DNA of 64,000 nucleotides from an uncultured Lachnospiraceae bacterium (lineage in GTDB: Bacteria; Bacillota; Clostridia; Lachnospirales; Lachnospiraceae). A program made the translations under genes and the position numbers. The notes beneath the pieces were generated by a model that was given only the letters and a program-made list of their open reading frames with translations, was not told where the DNA came from and ran no database searches. The stretch lies in assembly GCA_910586255.1 (NCBI GenBank), contig CAJUHR010000026.1, positions 1-64,000 of the forward strand, written 5' to 3'. Shown in pieces: positions 52,808 through 61,254 of the stretch; the first letter of the stretch is position 1; each line of letters opens with the position of its first letter.

Positions 52808-54214
52808 ATGGCAATTGAATATTTAGGTTTGCGCGCGATTCAGGGTCCCATGGTTGTGCTGGAGGGTGTCCGTGGAGCCGCCTATGATGAGATTGTGGAG
52901 ATGACCACAGACAGCGGCCAGAAGAGACTGGGGCGCATTATCCAGATCAGCGAGGATCGGGCCGTGATCCAGGTATTTGAGGGCACAGAGGGGCTGACCT
53001 TAAAGGGAGTCCACACCCGTCCGACCGGTCATCCCATGGAGCTGGGCGTGTCTGAGGAAATGCTGGGCCGTACCTTCAACGGCATCGGCGTGCCGATTGA
53101 TGGTCTGGGGGAGATCCTGCCGGAAAAAAAACTGGATGTCAACGGCCAGCCCTTAAACCCGGTATCCCGGGAATATCCCAGAAACTATATCCGCACCGGA
53201 ATCTCCGCCATAGACGGGCTGATGACTCTGATCCGCGGCCAAAAGCTGCCTATTTTCTCCGGCAGCGGTCTGCCTCATGACCAGCTTGCGGCTCAAATCG
53301 TACAGCAGGCCTCCTTAGGAGACAATTCAGACGAGGATTTTGCCATTGTGTTTGCCGCAATGGGCGTCAAGCACGATGTGGCCGATTTTTTCCGCAGAAC
53401 TTTTGAGGAGAGCGGTGTTTCCTCCCATGTGGCAATGTTTATCAACCTTGCCAATGACCCGGTGGTGGAGCGTCTGATCACCCCCAAGGCTGCCCTGACC
53501 CTGGCCGAATATCTGGCATTTGAAAAGAATATGCATATTCTGGTCATTCTCACGGACATGACCTCCTTCGCCGAGGCCATGCGTGAGGTCTCCTCCTCCA
53601 AGGGAGAGATTCCTTCCCGAAAGGGCTTTCCCGGCTATCTGTACAGCGAGCTGGCGGCTCTTTACGAGCGGGCCGGAATTGTCCGGGGTTCAAGCGGTTC
53701 CGTGACTCAGATTCCGATTCTTACCATGCCGGGAGATGATATCACCCATCCCATCCCGGATCTGACCGGATATATCACGGAAGGGCAAATCGTTCTGGAT
53801 CGAAACCTTCACGGCCAGGCCGTGTATCCGCCCATCAATGTACTGCCCAGTCTGTCCCGTCTGATGAAGGACGGCATTGGTGAGGGCTATACCCGGGCAG
53901 ATCATCAGTCCGTGGCCAACCAGCTTTTCTCCTGCTATGCCAAGGTGGGGGATGCCAGAGCATTAGCCTCCGTGATCGGTGAAGATGAGCTGTCCCCTCT
54001 GGACAAAAAGTATCTGGTGTTTGGAAGAGAATTTGAGAGACGATTTGTAGGGCAGGATCCCCGTGACAACCGCAATATTCTTGAAACCTTGAAGATCGGA
54101 TGGGAGCTTTTGGGCCTTTTACCAAGGGCCGAGTTAGACCGGATCGACACGAAGCTTTTGGACCAGTATTATAAGCCGGCTGAGCCTGACAGCCAGCAGC
54201 AGGCTTCCAGATAA
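52808..54214 (+). CDS. atpB: V/A-type ATPase subunit B
   Basis: 468 residues. IRTGISAIDGLMTLIRGQKL and PIFSGSGLPHDQLAAQI show the regulatory-subunit version of the nucleotide site, which lacks the lysine P-loop. VILTDMTSFAEAMREVSSSK and GYLYSELAALYERAGIVRG follow. GGAGGGATCAGAA precedes the ATG. Alternates with subunit A in the head. Confidence 0.95.
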   Translation: MAIEYLGLRAIQGPMVVLEGVRGAAYDEIVEMTTDSGQKRLGRIIQISEDRAVIQVFEGTEGLTLKGVHTRPTGHPMELGVSEEMLGRTFNGIGVPIDGLGEILPEKKLDVNGQPLNPVSREYPRNYIRTGISAIDGLMTLIRGQKLPIFSGSGLPHDQLAAQIVQQASLGDNSDEDFAIVFAAMGVKHDVADFFRRTFEESGVSSHVAMFINLANDPVVERLITPKAALTLAEYLAFEKNMHILVILTDMTSFAEAMREVSSSKGEIPSRKGFPGYLYSELAALYERAGIVRGSSGSVTQIPILTMPGDDITHPIPDLTGYITEGQIVLDRNLHGQAVYPPINVLPSLSRLMKDGIGEGYTRADHQSVANQLFSCYAKVGDARALASVIGEDELSPLDKKYLVFGREFERRFVGQDPRDNRNILETLKIGWELLGLLPRAELDRIDTKLLDQYYKPAEPDSQQQASR

Positions 54215-54226
54215 GGAGGAACCTCC

Positions 54227-54856
54227 ATGAATCCCAATACATTTCCCACAAAGGGCAATCTGATTCTGGCAAAAAACTCCCTGGCTCTTGCCACCCAGGG
54301 CTACGGATTGATGGACAAAAAACGAAACATTCTGCTTCGGGAGCTGATGGGGCTCATCAATGAGGCCAAAAGCATCCAGTCAGAGATTGACGCCACCTAC
54401 GCAGAGGCCTACAAGGCCCTGCAGCAGGCCAACATCCAGCTGGGAATCCACTGTGTGGAGGAGATGGCCTTGTCTGTTCCCGTGGAGGATTCCATCCGCA
54501 TCAAAACCCGAAGCATTATGGGCACGGAGATCCCTCTGGTCCAGCATGAATCCAAACCCATGAAGCTTTCCTACACCTACTACAACACCCGGGAATCTCT
54601 GGATGAGGCCCGTCTTCACTTTGAGAAGGTAAAGGATCTGACCATCCGGCTTTCCATGGTGGAAAATTCCGCTTACCGGCTGGCATCCAGTATCCGCAAA
54701 ACCCAAAAACGGGCCAATGCGCTGAAAAACATCACCATCCCCACCTACCAGGCACTTGTGGCGGATATCACCAACGCCTTAGAGGAAAAGGACCGGGAAG
54801 AATTTACCCGTCTCAAGGTAATCAAAAGCAGTCATTCCGGAAAGTCCGCCTGGTAG
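54227..54856 (+). CDS. V/A-type ATPase subunit D (rotor shaft)
   Basis: 209 residues. PTKGNLILAKNSLALATQGY and LMDKKRNILLRELMGLINEA form the N-terminal helix and IRKTQKRANALKNITIPTYQ the C-terminal one; the two make the antiparallel shaft. It is the last gene of the operon, 12 bases after subunit B. It turns with subunit F inside A3B3. Confidence 0.94.
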   Translation: MNPNTFPTKGNLILAKNSLALATQGYGLMDKKRNILLRELMGLINEAKSIQSEIDATYAEAYKALQQANIQLGIHCVEEMALSVPVEDSIRIKTRSIMGTEIPLVQHESKPMKLSYTYYNTRESLDEARLHFEKVKDLTIRLSMVENSAYRLASSIRKTQKRANALKNITIPTYQALVADITNALEEKDREEFTRLKVIKSSHSGKSAW

Positions 54857-54881
54857 ACCGGCCGTATTCCGGGGAAGCATC

Positions 54882-54964
54882 TGTAAATACCTCTCTGGAA
54901 AGTGCAAATACCACTTTGGAGAGTACAAAATACGCCTCGGTGTGTGTAAATACGCTCCGGGGCG
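54882..54964. repeat. Four tandem copies of a degenerate 21-bp unit
   Basis: Units at 54882-54902, 54903-54923, 54924-54944 and 54945-54964 follow the pattern TGYAAATACNNCTYYGGNNNG, the last one base short. They lie just after subunit D and before the PAP2 gene. Neighbouring units differ at several positions, so the array is old. The unit length is a multiple of three, but no coding role is supported. Confidence 0.7.
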
Positions 54965-55018
54965 TGTTTAAAAACTGTTTCCCGCTGGCTGTGGGAAAAT
55001 AAATTGTCAAACACATTC
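54962..55018. repeat. Short palindromic element over the PAP2 stop codon
   Basis: GTGTTT (54964-54969) pairs with AAACAC (55009-55014), and TTTCCC with GGGAAA around a 9-base loop inside. The right end read on the minus strand (GAATGTGTTTGACAATTTAT) resembles the terminal repeat of the 34433-34544 element. It supplies the PAP2 stop codon and may end transcripts from both sides. Confidence 0.6.
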
Positions 55019-55528
55019 CACGATTTTGCAGGCCGCCCACCCGGCGAAAAGCCCGATCAGGATTCCCCCCAGCACATCGCTGGGATAATGCACTCCCACA
55101 TACAATCTGGAAAACGCAATCAGCCCCGCAAGCACCAAAAGCCCGGCGCCATACGGCCGGGGCAGCTGTTTAAAGCCGGCCAGCGCCCCCGCAAAGGACG
55201 CGCAGGAATGACCAGAGGGAAAAGAATAATCCATCTGTTTTTTAACCAGAAGCATCAGTCCGTCAATCACCTCATAGGGCCTTGTCCTTGCAAACACAGG
55301 CTTGCATATTATGTTGGTAATCAGCGCGCCGATCATCAGCGCCAGCATCATAGCTATCCCGGCCTTTCTTGTCCTGCAAAAGCAGATAAGTCCAAGGGCC
55401 AGGACAATCCAGAACCATCCTCCGTTTCCTAAAAAGGTCACTGCCTTCCAGAATGGAGTTATCCACTCCTGTCTCATTGATTGAATCCACATCAATATCT
55501 GGCTGTCTAACTGCCACCACCATTCCAT
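55007..55528 (-). CDS. PAP2-family membrane phosphatase
   Basis: 173 residues with about five membrane spans. All three motifs of the acid phosphatase site are present: ICKPVFARTRP (K-x6-RP), SFPSGHSCAS (PSGH, with the catalytic His) and SRLYVGVHYPSD (SR-x5-H-x3-D). Family members dephosphorylate undecaprenyl pyrophosphate or lipid phosphates at the outer membrane face; BcrC-like or phosphatidylglycerophosphatase-like roles are possible. It follows the TRIC-family gene by 13 bases. Confidence 0.9.
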   Translation of the reverse strand: MEWWWQLDSQILMWIQSMRQEWITPFWKAVTFLGNGGWFWIVLALGLICFCRTRKAGIAMMLALMIGALITNIICKPVFARTRPYEVIDGLMLLVKKQMDYSFPSGHSCASFAGALAGFKQLPRPYGAGLLVLAGLIAFSRLYVGVHYPSDVLGGILIGLFAGWAACKIVECV

Positions 55529-55541
55529 ATAAATATTCCTC

Positions 55542-56186
55542 CTACATTGCCCTGGGCAGATTCCACCGGTATTTGCGGGCCAGTATGCGAATCGCCACCA
55601 CCAAAAGGGCGCTTATGACCATGGACCCGTCATTGCCGATCAGGCCTGAAAGTCCCACATAACAGATAGCCCCAACGATGGATGCACAGGCATACACATG
55701 CTTTTTCAGCACAGCCGGCGTCTGTCCTGCCATCATATCCCTCAAAATTCCTCCGCCCACTCCGGTGATGGTTCCCAAAAACACCATCAGAAACCGATAC
55801 TCTCCCAGCCCCGCCTCAATGGCAGTATCAATCCCCACCACCGTAAAGGCGCCCAGGCCGATAGCATCCAAAAGATTCATCACCCGCTCATAAAGCTCCG
55901 ATTCCAGTATCTCCATAGTAATCCGGCAAAACCGCACAATGACAAACAACACCAGAACCGACAAAAAAGCCACCCACACATAGACCGGCTTCACAAACAG
56001 AGTGGGCGGATGGATCCCGATAATCAAATCCCTCAGCATCCCGCCTCCCACGGCCGTGGTCACTCCCAGCACAACAATTCCCAAAAGATCCAAATGCTTC
56101 TTAATCGCCACCATTCCTCCGGAACAGGCAAAAGCCGCTGTTCCAATGAGCTCTATAGCAAAAAACACCGTAATATTTCCACCCAT
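55542..56186 (-). CDS. TRIC-family cation channel (UPF0126)
   Basis: 214 residues, seven hydrophobic segments made of two similar three-helix units. Each carries a Gly-rich pore motif, TAVGGGMLRDLIIGIHPP and TGVGGGILRDMMAGQTPA, as in bacterial TRIC channels (YadS/YvgT type). Such channels form trimers and pass K+ or Na+ across the membrane. It starts about 150 bases before the next hairpin-rich region and is followed by the PAP2 gene on the same strand. Confidence 0.88.
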   Translation of the reverse strand: MGGNITVFFAIELIGTAAFACSGGMVAIKKHLDLLGIVVLGVTTAVGGGMLRDLIIGIHPPTLFVKPVYVWVAFLSVLVLFVIVRFCRITMEILESELYERVMNLLDAIGLGAFTVVGIDTAIEAGLGEYRFLMVFLGTITGVGGGILRDMMAGQTPAVLKKHVYACASIVGAICYVGLSGLIGNDGSMVISALLVVAIRILARKYRWNLPRAM

Positions 56187-56638
56187 AGCAAAATATTTGC
56201 CGCTTTAATAAAGCAGCTCTCCTTCTATTGATATAGCCTTACTTCTGCAAAATCCGAAATCGCCAATCACGGCTTCCGTTACCGACTCTTTACATATTCT
56301 TAAATCTCAACTACTCGGCCAAATTACCAAGTTCTATATACGCCTGTTATTTGCTTTTACAGTATATCATACATTTTTCTACGGGGATAGCAATAATTTT
56401 TCCATCTTCACAGAATTCATATATCACTCTCTCCTCCAAGGCGTACCTTTCAAAACCACTTAAAATTAATGATACACTAGTACTGCATTGCGGAAATTCC
56501 GGTGAATTCGGCACTTGTTATTTTCGCAATGCAGTACTAGACATTTTCCCCCCAAAGAATTACAATAAAAAGCAACCCACCCGCTCCACAGGGCAAATAT
56601 ACACCACAAAATATACTCAGGAAAGGATCTCTGATAAT
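56187..56638. other. Intergenic region with a palindrome, no gene
   Basis: 452 bases between the divergently transcribed TRIC and TIGR01906 genes. A plus-strand open frame starts at 56351 and runs into the latter gene, but it lacks a ribosome site and translates straight through the 56477-56540 palindrome, so it is not taken as coding. Promoters for both genes should lie here but none is near consensus. Confidence 0.6.
56477..56540. repeat. 64-bp palindromic element with 16-bp perfect arms
   Basis: CTAGTACTGCATTGCG (56477-56492) and its exact complement at 56525-56540 flank a 32-base centre. With one mismatch the arms extend to 21 bases. ACA stands just outside both ends (56474-56476 and 56541-56543) and could be a target duplication. 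The terminal CTAGTAC also begins the larger element at 21198. Confidence 0.75.
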
Positions 56639-57325
56639 ATGAAATTTTCCCATCTGCTTTCCGGCGTTTTCTGCTCCTTTGCATTGATGATTACCCTGCT
56701 GATCACCTCGGTGGAGGCAGTGACTTACTGGACGCCAGGCTATTATGAAAAAGAGTACTCCAAATATCATGTGCTGGAATCTGTGTCCATGGAGATGGAC
56801 GATCTTCTGGACGTAACCCGGGAAATGATGGCTTATCTGCGGGGCAACCGGGAGGATCTGCATGTTCCCACCATTGTCAACGGCCAGCCGCGGGAGTTTT
56901 TTAATGAGAGAGAAATCGCCCACATGGAGGATGTCCGCGGTCTCTTTCTGGCTGCCATTGCCATCCGGCGCTGCTGTCTGGCGGTGATCGCCGGCACGGT
57001 TATATTTCTGGTGGCAGCAAAGGCAGACTTAAAGCGGGTGCTTCCCCGGACTGTCTGCGCCGGAACCATATTGTTTTTTGTGATACTTACTGCTCTGGCA
57101 GCGCTGATTTCTACAGATTTTACAAAATATTTCGTGATATTTCACCAGATATTCTTTGACAATGACTTATGGCTTCTGGATCCCCGAACCGATTTGCTGA
57201 TCAATATTGTGCCGGAGCCTTTTTTCATGGATACGGCGGCCAGAATTGCCGTTACCTTTGGCGTCAGTGTTCTTGCGGTATTCGCCGCCTGTGTGGCTGG
57301 GATGCTTTTAACCGAAAAGAAGTAA
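56639..57325 (+). CDS. TIGR01906-family integral membrane protein
   Basis: 228 residues from ATG 56639, with CAGGAAAGGA upstream. Four membrane spans (about 8-28, 108-128, 140-160, 203-222). Between spans 1 and 2 lies an extracellular domain with HVLESVSMEMDDLLDVTREM and FFNEREIAHMEDVRGLFLAA, and before span 4 DNDLWLLDPRTDLLINIVPE. These conserved stretches mark the TIGR01906/DUF1461 family of Firmicutes, whose function is not known. It lies 105 bases before the carboxypeptidase gene. Confidence 0.8.
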   Translation: MKFSHLLSGVFCSFALMITLLITSVEAVTYWTPGYYEKEYSKYHVLESVSMEMDDLLDVTREMMAYLRGNREDLHVPTIVNGQPREFFNEREIAHMEDVRGLFLAAIAIRRCCLAVIAGTVIFLVAAKADLKRVLPRTVCAGTILFFVILTALAALISTDFTKYFVIFHQIFFDNDLWLLDPRTDLLINIVPEPFFMDTAARIAVTFGVSVLAVFAACVAGMLLTEKK

Positions 57326-57351
57326 ATGTAACAAAACTGTAATATTTTTTC

Positions 57352-57380
57352 TTTACTTGTACCGAAATATGGATTATACT
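57352..57380 (+). promoter_or_regulatory. Promoter of the D,D-carboxypeptidase gene
   Basis: TTTACT (57352-57357), a 17-base spacer and TATACT (57375-57380) lie 50 bases before the ATG at 57431. Confidence 0.6.
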
Positions 57381-57430
57381 ATAGGAAGCATATAACAGTT
57401 ACTACAAATTGTAATGCGGAGAACACACTT

Positions 57431-59155
57431 ATGAAATCAATACGGATAAAAAAGGTATTATCCTTTTTTCTGTGCCTTTTTCTGACAGCCGGTCTGTTTC
57501 CCCGGTCTGTTCAGGCGGCTTCCGCCTGGCCGGACGGACCATCCATCTCGGCAGAAGGCGGTATTTTGATCGATGGCGACTCCGGCGCCATTCTGTATGG
57601 AAAAAATATTCATGAACAATATTTTCCCGCCAGTATCACCAAGATCCTGACGGCACTCATTATTATTGAAAATTGTCAGATGGACGAGGTGGTGACCTTT
57701 TCCCATAACGCGGTCTACAATGTAGAGGCAAACAGCAGCAACGCCAACATGGAGGAAGGCGACCGGATGACAGTCCGGGATTGTCTGTACGCCATGATGC
57801 TTCGCTCTGCCAATGAAGCAGCCAATGCCTTGGCCGAGCATGCCGCCAGCTCAACGGAGGCCTTTTCCTCCATCATGAACGCAAAAGCCATCTCTCTTGG
57901 CTGCACGGATTCCCATTTCAACAATCCCAGCGGCCTCAACGACCCGGAGCACTATACCTCTGCTCACGATATGGCACTGATTGCCAAGGCTGCCTTTGAA
58001 AATGAGACCTTTGCCCAGATCATCTCCACCCTTTACTATGACCTTCCGCCCACCAAGAGAAACCCAGAAGGGTTGCGGATTTATCCCGGCCATCAGATGA
58101 TAAAGAAAAACAGCCCCAATTACTATGCGGGGGCCATAGGCGGCAAGACCGGCTATACCTCCTTGGCAGGCAATACCCTGGTGACCTGCGCCAAGAGAAA
58201 TGATTTGAAGCTTATCACCGTGGTGCTCAACGGACATCAGACCCATTACACGGATACCCGGGCTATGTTAAATTTCGGCTTTCGGAATTTTCACTCTATG
58301 GATATATCTGCAGTGGATGGCACCTATACGTCCGTGGAAAATGATATGACCATAGCCGGTCTTCCCACAACCGATCTGTCGGTGATTCACGTCCAGGAAA
58401 ATCGCCGGATAACCCTTCCCATTCACGCCGAATTTTCTGACGCGACCTCTTCCATCTCCTACGAGCTCCCATCCAATGCTCCGGAGTACGCGGCCGCCCA
58501 GATCAGCTATGAATATGAGGGACATGCCATTGGCTCTACCTATCTGATTATAAACCGTTTTCCGGCCGTGTCCGATCCCATGGCAGAGGCTTTATCTGAC
58601 GCGGCGGCAAGTGCCTTGTCCGATCAGCCGGATCCTGCCTCTTTGGATACCGTGTCCGATCAGCCATCTGATTTAGAGCCAGCGATTCAGGATTTTTCTG
58701 TTGACATTTCCTCCGGCCAGGAGGACGCGGCGGCAGACAAAGCCCCGGATGATGACGCGGCCCTCTCCGGAGAGCCGCAGGCGCTCAGTGAGATGGCCCC
58801 TGAATCAGCCGCTTCTGCTCTCACCGAAAATACGGTTGACACCAGCAGGCGCATCTCTTCCTCAGAGGTTCCTGGCAGTGGTGTTATCCCTGTAAAAAAG
58901 TCCTCTGATTCCGGAAGGGAATTTCCTTTTTTTGCGCAGGCTGCTCTGTGGGCGGTTTTTGTCTGCACCGGCTTATGGGGCACCTTATATTTCTTAAAAA
59001 CACAGAGAAAAAAAGCCTTCTCCGACCGGATGGCCCGCTATCAGAGACGGCAGAAGCGGCTTCAGGATATGGGTATATCCTCGGATGAATTCAATCTTCT
59101 CCTGAAGCAAAAGCGAATGAAAAAGGGAAGATCATCAAACAGACATAAAAAATAG
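57431..59155 (+). CDS. D-alanyl-D-alanine carboxypeptidase (DacF/PBP5 type)
   Basis: 574 residues, S11 family. Signal peptide 1-29. The penicillin-binding motifs are PASITKILTAL (Ser68, Lys71), RSANEAAN (Ser126, Asn128) and GGKTGYTSLAG. The catalytic domain ends near 270 and a beta-rich domain runs to about 385. A 110-residue Asp/Ser/Ala-rich linker follows, then a membrane span (ALWAVFVCTGLWGTLYFL, about 500-517) and a basic cytosolic tail (KTQRKK, RYQRRQKRLQ, KKGRSSNRHKK). The usual anchor is an amphipathic helix, so the long linker and true span are an unusual arrangement. It trims stem peptides of peptidoglycan. Confidence 0.92.
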   Translation: MKSIRIKKVLSFFLCLFLTAGLFPRSVQAASAWPDGPSISAEGGILIDGDSGAILYGKNIHEQYFPASITKILTALIIIENCQMDEVVTFSHNAVYNVEANSSNANMEEGDRMTVRDCLYAMMLRSANEAANALAEHAASSTEAFSSIMNAKAISLGCTDSHFNNPSGLNDPEHYTSAHDMALIAKAAFENETFAQIISTLYYDLPPTKRNPEGLRIYPGHQMIKKNSPNYYAGAIGGKTGYTSLAGNTLVTCAKRNDLKLITVVLNGHQTHYTDTRAMLNFGFRNFHSMDISAVDGTYTSVENDMTIAGLPTTDLSVIHVQENRRITLPIHAEFSDATSSISYELPSNAPEYAAAQISYEYEGHAIGSTYLIINRFPAVSDPMAEALSDAAASALSDQPDPASLDTVSDQPSDLEPAIQDFSVDISSGQEDAAADKAPDDDAALSGEPQALSEMAPESAASALTENTVDTSRRISSSEVPGSGVIPVKKSSDSGREFPFFAQAALWAVFVCTGLWGTLYFLKTQRKKAFSDRMARYQRRQKRLQDMGISSDEFNLLLKQKRMKKGRSSNRHKK

Positions 59156-59187
59156 CCGGGCGGCCAAAACCACTCAGCTATTTTTTT
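59147..59187. terminator. Bidirectional terminator between dacF-like gene and exonuclease
   Basis: AAAAAATAGC (59147-59156) pairs with GCTATTTTTTT (59177-59187) around a GC-rich loop. The stem has A-runs and T-runs on both sides and contains the stop codons of the two convergent genes. Confidence 0.75.
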
Positions 59188-60172
59188 GTTCCTGTCCCAA
59201 TCGTTTTCCCTTCTCCCTGCTGCGCTGAGCCCGTTTTTTGCGCAGCTCCTCCTTGCGGTGCATGATTGTCTGCGCCCCTGTCTCGTCTGTGAGCTTCAAT
59301 GTTTTGACCACATAAACCTGCAGATCATCCACCCGCTTCATGCGCACCTTTCCTTTAAGATATCCGTGCTCCGGGCAAACCGCCAGGCCGTAATAAATCT
59401 TCTGGTTGGGGGTGAACCAACGAACCTTTTTTCGTAGCATACGTCCGCATTTGTAGCATTTCATCTCTGCTACGGACCGCTCCTTCATAGCCGCCTCCTT
59501 GGAGGGAAACACTCGGGAAACGTACTTTGAATAATCGGGAAACTGAACCCGAATCTCCTCCTCCTTGTTATCCGGAATCCGGTAATAGTCAACGGACCGA
59601 TAGGGCAAAAGCCGTTCCTCTCCCACCTCCTCCATCATGCGGGCGAATACCTTGCTGGTATAATAGGCATCGTCCAGAGCTCGGTGAAAGGACCGCTCCT
59701 CCAAAAGCCCCATCTCCTCCACCGCCGCATCCAAAGATGGCTTCACTCCGTCTTTATAAAACAACGTGTACAATTTCTGAACATCATAATAAAACAGCGG
59801 CTTGGGAAAAGGATTGTCCACTCCGAAATATTTCATGTTCCGCTGCAGCTCTGTAAGGTCCATGGCCCCCCAGGTACAATAAATACAGTCCGGCCCGCAC
59901 CAGTCCATGAAGCTTCTGACCGCGGTGGTAAATTTTTCTCCGTGATGCCTCAGCTCCCCCATATCCATATGGGTCACTTCCGAGATGGCATAATGCATCT
60001 GAGTATATACCTGAGGCCGGATCAGACGGTGAAACTCATCGGAAACAGAATAATCTTTTTGTAGTTTAACTGCCCCGATCTCAATAATCTCAAAAGGAAA
60101 TTCTTCTATGGAATCCGCTTTACCGTGGGCACTCTGATTCCATTCCAAGTCAAATATAATGTAATTCTCCAT
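59174..60172 (-). CDS. DEDDh 3'-5' exonuclease with C-terminal zinc-ribbon-like region
   Basis: 332 residues. ExoI is YIIFDLEWNQSAHG (Asp8, Glu10), the middle Asp lies in TWGAMDLTELQRN and ExoIII is SFHRALDDAYYTSKVF (His, Asp), so the active site is complete. After residue 230, KCYKCGRMLRKKV and AVCPEHGYLKGKV form a CxxC...CxxH pair that may bind zinc, followed by a very basic tail. The exonuclease domain resembles KapD and ERI-1-type RNases. Its role could be RNA 3' trimming. Convergent with the carboxypeptidase gene. Confidence 0.85.
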   Translation of the reverse strand: MENYIIFDLEWNQSAHGKADSIEEFPFEIIEIGAVKLQKDYSVSDEFHRLIRPQVYTQMHYAISEVTHMDMGELRHHGEKFTTAVRSFMDWCGPDCIYCTWGAMDLTELQRNMKYFGVDNPFPKPLFYYDVQKLYTLFYKDGVKPSLDAAVEEMGLLEERSFHRALDDAYYTSKVFARMMEEVGEERLLPYRSVDYYRIPDNKEEEIRVQFPDYSKYVSRVFPSKEAAMKERSVAEMKCYKCGRMLRKKVRWFTPNQKIYYGLAVCPEHGYLKGKVRMKRVDDLQVYVVKTLKLTDETGAQTIMHRKEELRKKRAQRSREKGKRLGQEQKNS

Positions 60173-60242
60173 AATAGAAAATTATATCATAAAGGTTCTC
60201 TTTTGCATAGGGTTCAATGTCTCAAAAAATCTGATTGAAAAT

Positions 60243-61238
60243 CTAATCCAGCAGCAAGTAATTCACCGTATCCAGAAGCAGTTTCTTTGTAAAAAAACCG
60301 CCTTTTACAAGAAAGCTGATATTTTTTATCCGGTCCACCATATGACGGTACTCATCCTCTGTAATATTCCTTACAATGTCCGCTGCCTCCTTCAGCGAGC
60401 TGACGGAAAACCCCAGTCCATAGTCCAGAATCACCTGCTCTCTGGCAAGTCCCTTCTGTACGATTACCGGAATCCCTGCCGCCAGATAGGTAGACAGCTT
60501 ATGAGGCTGGTGATACATGTAATAGCTGGCCGGAGCCGTTTGCTCCCAGATCAGGCCAAAGCCCCCTTTCGTATACTCCAATAGCAGCTCTGTTGTATTT
60601 TTCCAACCGCCTAAGCGGATATTTTGTCCGTTTAACACAAAATTGCCCCCGGAATATAAATTCAGAGGAATGTCATAATTCCAGGAGTACAAAAAACCAA
60701 ACTTTTCTGGAGAACCGGAAAAAAATACTTCTCTCCGAAATTCCGGCGTCCTGAGCTCCCCGTCAAAAGGAAAATCCCACATGGTCTGAACAAGGATTTT
60801 TTCCACGGTCAGGCCCTTTTTCCGCAAAAATTCCAGCATGGGCTCAGACGGGACAATCACAAGATCCGCCATATTGTAGGTCTCGATTATCGGCTGAAGA
60901 TTTTCCTCCGGAACCCCCTCAAACATCATGGTAATCACATCATGGATAAACACCGCCACCTTCACATTGGGATGTATACGGATCGTCTCCAGCAGCCTTT
61001 TATCATAATAGGGAAGGTTCCATGAAGGAGACTGGAAGATAACAAGATCCCCGGCTCTCACGGCCGAGGTGATTCCGTCCAGCCGCTTCGTTAGTTCCTC
61101 ATTGGTATCACTGTCTGCCGGATATTGATAAAGGGCCATCTCCGTAAACCCAAGCTCCCTGGCAACCTTCGCCACGTTCTGCTGGGAAACCGCTGCTGTT
61201 GATATCATTCCATATAAATTCGTAATATGCATTGTCAT
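60243..61238 (-). CDS. Gtf3-like glucosyltransferase (Srr-type O-glycan extension)
   Basis: 331 residues. MHITNLYGMISTAAVSQQNV, VIFQSPSWNLPYYDKRLLET, FIHDVITMMFEGV, VPSEPMLEFLRKKGL and PHKLSTYLAAGIPVIVQKGL match Gtf3, the GT-B enzyme that adds the second sugar to Ser/Thr-linked GlcNAc on serine-rich repeat adhesins of streptococci. It closely resembles the C-terminal 330 residues of the fusion protein encoded 17 bases upstream, so the pair comes from a duplication. The start MTMHI could also be the second Met. Nucleotide sugar and acceptor are unknown here. Confidence 0.85.
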   Translation of the reverse strand: MTMHITNLYGMISTAAVSQQNVAKVARELGFTEMALYQYPADSDTNEELTKRLDGITSAVRAGDLVIFQSPSWNLPYYDKRLLETIRIHPNVKVAVFIHDVITMMFEGVPEENLQPIIETYNMADLVIVPSEPMLEFLRKKGLTVEKILVQTMWDFPFDGELRTPEFRREVFFSGSPEKFGFLYSWNYDIPLNLYSGGNFVLNGQNIRLGGWKNTTELLLEYTKGGFGLIWEQTAPASYYMYHQPHKLSTYLAAGIPVIVQKGLAREQVILDYGLGFSVSSLKEAADIVRNITEDEYRHMVDRIKNISFLVKGGFFTKKLLLDTVNYLLLD

Positions 61239-61254
61239 AGTCCGCTTTCCCTCC

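Noticed and set aside
54882..54964. CRISPR array
   Set aside because: Units are directly abutting, degenerate, without spacers, and no cas gene is present.
56351..56638. 96-residue N-terminal extension of the TIGR01906 protein
   Set aside because: It reads through the palindrome at 56477. The protein proper begins with its first membrane span at ATG 56639.
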